The position numbers and the translations under genes are program-made. The notes under the pieces are model-generated. The model was given only the letters and a program-made list of their open reading frames with translations. It was not told the DNA's origin and searched no databases. A stretch of 64,000 nucleotides of DNA from the NCBI RefSeq assembly GCF_014168535.1, contig NZ_CP060007.1, positions 1,426,001 through 1,490,000 of the forward strand, given 5' to 3'. Origin of the DNA: Lacibacter sediminis (GTDB lineage Bacteria > Bacteroidota > Bacteroidia > Chitinophagales > Chitinophagaceae). Shown piece by piece: positions 60,910 through 64,000 of the stretch. Numbering within the stretch: position 1 is the first letter of the stretch; the number at the start of each line of letters is the position of its first letter.

Positions 60910-63900
60910 ATGTCTTCATCAAGAGTTGCAGCAAACAAGAGAATTAATTTCGGAAAAGTAAAACACCTTGCAGAGATTCCAGACCTGTTAGGTATCCAGA
61001 TTCAATCTTTTAAAGAGTATTTTCAGTTAGAAACTACTCCTGACAAACGTAACATTGAAGGGTTATTCCGTGTATTCAAGGAAAACTTTCCTATCACTGA
61101 TACACGTAACATTTTCGTTCTGGAGTTTCTCGATTACTTTATTGATCCACCCCGTTACTCTATCGACGAGTGTATGGAGCGTGGATTAACATATGCGGTT
61201 CCACTCAAAGCCAAACTCCGTTTGAGCTGTAATGATGAGGAACACGTAGATTTCCAAACCATCGTTCAGGATGTGTTCTTAGGAAACATTCCTTACATGA
61301 CTCCCCGTGGTACATTCGTGATCAATGGTGCTGAGCGTGTAGTGGTATCTCAATTACACCGTTCACCCGGTGTATTCTTCGGTCAATCAATTCACCCCAA
61401 CGGAACTAAGATTTACTCTGCAAGGGTAATTCCTTTCAAAGGTGCGTGGATGGAGTTTGCAACAGACATCAACAATGTGATGTATGCTTACATCGATCGT
61501 AAGAAAAAATTCCCTGTAACAACACTCTTACGTTCTATCGGCTTCGAAACAGATAAGGATATCCTTGAACTGTTTGGTATGGCTGATGAAGTAAAAGCAG
61601 ATAAGAAAGCTTTGGAGAAATACGAAGGCAAGCGTTTAGCTGCTCGAGTACTCCGTAGCTGGGTTGAAGATTTCGTAGATGAGGATACAGGTGAAGTAGT
61701 GAGCATCGAGCGTAACGAAGTGGTATTGGAACGTGATTCAATTCTTGATGCTGAAGCGATCGAAATGATCAGCGAAATGGAAGTGAAGAGCGTATTCGTA
61801 CAGAAAGAAGAAGTGAGTGGTGACTTCGCTATCATCTACAACACATTAAATAAAGATACTTCTAACAGTGAGTTGGAAGCTGTACAGCATATCTATCGCC
61901 AATTGCGTGGTGCTGATGCGCCTGATAACGAAACTGCACGTGGTATTATTGATAAATTATTCTTTAGTGATAAGCGTTATGATCTCGGTGAAGTTGGTCG
62001 TTACAAGATCAACCGTAAACTTGGATTGAACTTCCCTATTGAGAAAAAGGTATTAACCAAAGATGATATCATCTCTATCATTAAATACCTGGTGAAGTTA
62101 ACCAACGCTAAAGCTGAGATCGATGATATTGATCACCTCAGTAACCGTCGTGTGCGTACAGTGGGTGAGCAATTATATGCTCAGTTCGGTGTAGGTCTTG
62201 CACGTATGGCCCGTACCATTCGTGAAAGAATGAATGTACGTGACAACGAGGTATTTACTCCGGTTGATTTGATCAATGCAAGAACACTTTCTTCTGTGAT
62301 CAACTCATTCTTTGGTACATCACAGTTATCACAGTTCTTAGATCAAACAAACCCTCTGAGTGAGATCACGCACAAGCGTCGTATCTCCGCACTCGGACCC
62401 GGTGGTTTGAGTCGTGAAAGAGCTGGTTTCGAGGTGCGTGACGTTCACTACTCACACTATGGTCGTCTTTGTACAATTGAAACGCCTGAAGGTCCAAACA
62501 TTGGTTTGATCTCTACACTTTGTGTACACGCTACTGTAAATGATATGGGCTTTATTGAAACGCCTTATCGTAAAGTAGAAAATGGTAAAGCTGATGTAAA
62601 ACATCTTACTTACCTGAGTGCAGAAGAAGAAGATACAGCGAAGATCGCACAGGTGAATATCGCTATTGACGATAAAGGAAACATTACTGAAGATAAAGTT
62701 CGCTCACGTGAAAGTGGTGACTTCCCGATTCTTGAAAGAGCAGAGGTGGAATACATGGACGTTGCGCCAAACCAGATCGTTGGTTTGAGTGCGTCATTGA
62801 TTCCGTTCCTTGAGCATGATGATGCCAACCGTGCATTGATGGGATCGAACATGCAACGTCAGGCGGTTCCGCTTGTACGTCCGCAGGCTCCAATCGTTGG
62901 TACTGGTTTGGAAGCAATGGCAGCTCGTGACAGCCGTATTCAGTTGAATGCTGAAGGAAAGGGTGTTGTTGAGTATGTTGATGCAAATGAAATTCATGTT
63001 CGTTACGATAGAAATGAAGAACAACGTTTGGTAAGCTTTGAAGAAGATCTGAAGATCTACAAACTCACCAAGTTCATCAAAACAAACCAAAGTACCTGTA
63101 TTAACCTGAAGCCTGCTGTTAAGAAAGGCCAGGCAGTAAAAGAAGGTGACTTCTTAACTGAAGGTTATGCAGTGAAAGATGGTGAATTAGCATTGGGTCG
63201 TAACCTGAAAGTGGCGTTCATGCCTTGGAAAGGTTACAACTTCGAGGATGCCATCGTAATCAACGAGAAAGTTGTGAAAGAAGATCTCTTCACATCTGTA
63301 CACGTTGAAGAATACGAATTGGAAGTGCGTGATACGAAATTGGGTGAAGAAGAATTAACGCCGGATATTCCAAACGTAAGTGAGGAAGCAACAAAAGACC
63401 TGGATCAAAACGGTATCATCCGTATTGGTGCAGCAATTAAAGAAGGCGATATCCTCATTGGTAAAATCACTCCTAAAGGCGAAAGCGATCCAACTCCTGA
63501 AGAGAAGTTGTTACGTGCCATCTTTGGTGATAAAGCCGGTGATGCAAAAGATGCTTCATTGAAAGCTCCAAGTGGAACTGAAGGTGTGGTAATTGATAAG
63601 AAACTTTTCCAACGTGCCAAGAAAGATAAGAATGGTAAGATCCGTGAAAAAGCATTGTTAGAAAAAGTTGAGAAGATCCACGAGAAGAATACAACTGACT
63701 TGTTAGATGTATTGCTGAGCAAATTGTTATCTCTGTTGCAAACAAAAACTTCAGCAGGTGTTAATAACAACTTTGGTGAATCATTAATTGGTAAAGGTGC
63801 TAAGTTCAATCAGAAGAACCTTGCAACAATTGACTACGCAAACGTTAACCCGTTAGGCTGGACAGGTGATGCAACAACTGATGAGTGGATCAACCAACTG

Positions 63901-64000
63901 TTACACAACTACAACATCAAGTATAACGAAGAACTCGGCCGTTACAAGCGTGAGAAATTCAACATCTCTATTGGTGATGAATTACCAGCTGGTGTATTGA
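60910..64000 (+). CDS. rpoB: RNA polymerase beta subunit (3' truncated)
   Basis: The frame from ATG 60910 stays open to the window end, so about 1030 N-terminal residues are seen. They include the N-terminal [40 protein letters not shown], the fork and rifampicin region [26 protein letters not shown] (quoted in parts: residues about 474-499), and [14 protein letters not shown]. The rifampicin positions equivalent to E. coli D516, H526 and S531 are D478, H488 and S493, all of the sensitive type. [13 protein letters not shown] is the active-site-near motif. rpoC presumably follows outside the window. Confidence 0.97.
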   Translation, partial: MSSSRVAANKRINFGKVKHLAEIPDLLGIQIQSFKEYFQLETTPDKRNIEGLFRVFKENFPITDTRNIFVLEFLDYFIDPPRYSIDECMERGLTYAVPLKAKLRLSCNDEEHVDFQTIVQDVFLGNIPYMTPRGTFVINGAERVVVSQLHRSPGVFFGQSIHPNGTKIYSARVIPFKGAWMEFATDINNVMYAYIDRKKKFPVTTLLRSIGFETDKDILELFGMADEVKADKKALEKYEGKRLAARVLRSWVEDFVDEDTGEVVSIERNEVVLERDSILDAEAIEMISEMEVKSVFVQKEEVSGDFAIIYNTLNKDTSNSELEAVQHIYRQLRGADAPDNETARGIIDKLFFSDKRYDLGEVGRYKINRKLGLNFPIEKKVLTKDDIISIIKYLVKLTNAKAEIDDIDHLSNRRVRTVGEQLYAQFGVGLARMARTIRERMNVRDNEVFTPVDLINARTLSSVINSFFGTSQLSQFLDQTNPLSEITHKRRISALGPGGLSRERAGFEVRDVHYSHYGRLCTIETPEGPNIGLISTLCVHATVNDMGFIETPYRKVENGKADVKHLTYLSAEEEDTAKIAQVNIAIDDKGNITEDKVRSRESGDFPILERAEVEYMDVAPNQIVGLSASLIPFLEHDDANRALMGSNMQRQAVPLVRPQAPIVGTGLEAMAARDSRIQLNAEGKGVVEYVDANEIHVRYDRNEEQRLVSFEEDLKIYKLTKFIKTNQSTCINLKPAVKKGQAVKEGDFLTEGYAVKDGELALGRNLKVAFMPWKGYNFEDAIVINEKVVKEDLFTSVHVEEYELEVRDTKLGEEELTPDIPNVSEEATKDLDQNGIIRIGAAIKEGDILIGKITPKGESDPTPEEKLLRAIFGDKAGDAKDASLKAPSGTEGVVIDKKLFQRAKKDKNGKIREKALLEKVEKIHEKNTTDLLDVLLSKLLSLLQTKTSAGVNNNFGESLIGKGAKFNQKNLATIDYANVNPLGWTGDATTDEWINQLLHNYNIKYNEELGRYKREKFNISIGDELPAGVL

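Noticed and set aside
61488..63809. Several minus-strand frames of 60-134 codons inside rpoB
   Set aside because: They are antisense shadows of the rpoB frame, Ser/Leu-rich from reversed codons, with no start signals.

Overview
The window comes from a member of the Bacteroidota, most likely the Chitinophagaceae or a close relative. The evidence is a type IX secretion system (PorU and PorV), several proteins with T9SS C-terminal sorting domains of both the A and B type, promoters of the Bacteroidota form (TTTG, 19 bases, TAnnTTTG or TAnnTTCG), almost no Shine-Dalgarno sequences, and the gene order tRNAs-tuf-tRNA-Trp-secE-nusG-rplKAJL-rpoB. No phage, transposase or CRISPR array is visible. Genus is an inference from gene content only.

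Layout. 1-5217: the end of an esterase, RNase Z with a STAS protein, ClpC, and cytidylate kinase. 5218-10256: three tandem paralogous secreted proteins with T9SS tails. 10281-20622: housekeeping genes (IspH, a GH13 enzyme, HtrA, glutamate dehydrogenase, CcmBCD-like cytochrome c maturation genes, thymidine kinase, an unknown protein, KDO transferase). 20732-28108: a seven-gene nucleotide-sugar cassette (DegT aminotransferase, two UDP-sugar 6-dehydrogenases, UDP-glucuronate decarboxylase, RmlB, RmlC, RmlD). 28109-28420: a tRNA-Gln gene and a broken copy of its 3' half carrying a 28-base palindrome. 28421-32765: divergent cyanophycin synthetase and cyanophycinase, plus an SGNH hydrolase. 32762-40462: TyrRS, then porV and porU. 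40523-48651: an envelope locus with two membrane-anchored sulfatase-fold proteins, a GT-C-like protein, a YfhO-like protein, a methyltransferase and a GT2 glycosyltransferase. 48776-52343: riboflavin synthase, bS21, a Xer recombinase, an SGNH protein and HPF. 52590-64000: the translation and transcription cluster, ending inside rpoB.

How the parts fit. PorU and PorV are the signal peptidase and shuttle of T9SS, and at least four proteins encoded here are predicted substrates. The sugar cassette, KDO transferase and the envelope locus would supply and build surface glycans, possibly including the A-LPS to which T9SS cargo is attached (inference). The ribosomal/RNA polymerase cluster is interrupted twice: a lysine/alanine-rich histone-like gene lies between nusG and rplK, and a T9SS type B surface protein lies between rplL and rpoB. 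Each downstream part has its own recognisable promoter. Several automatic long starts are corrected here because a promoter, tRNA or terminator lies inside the extension.
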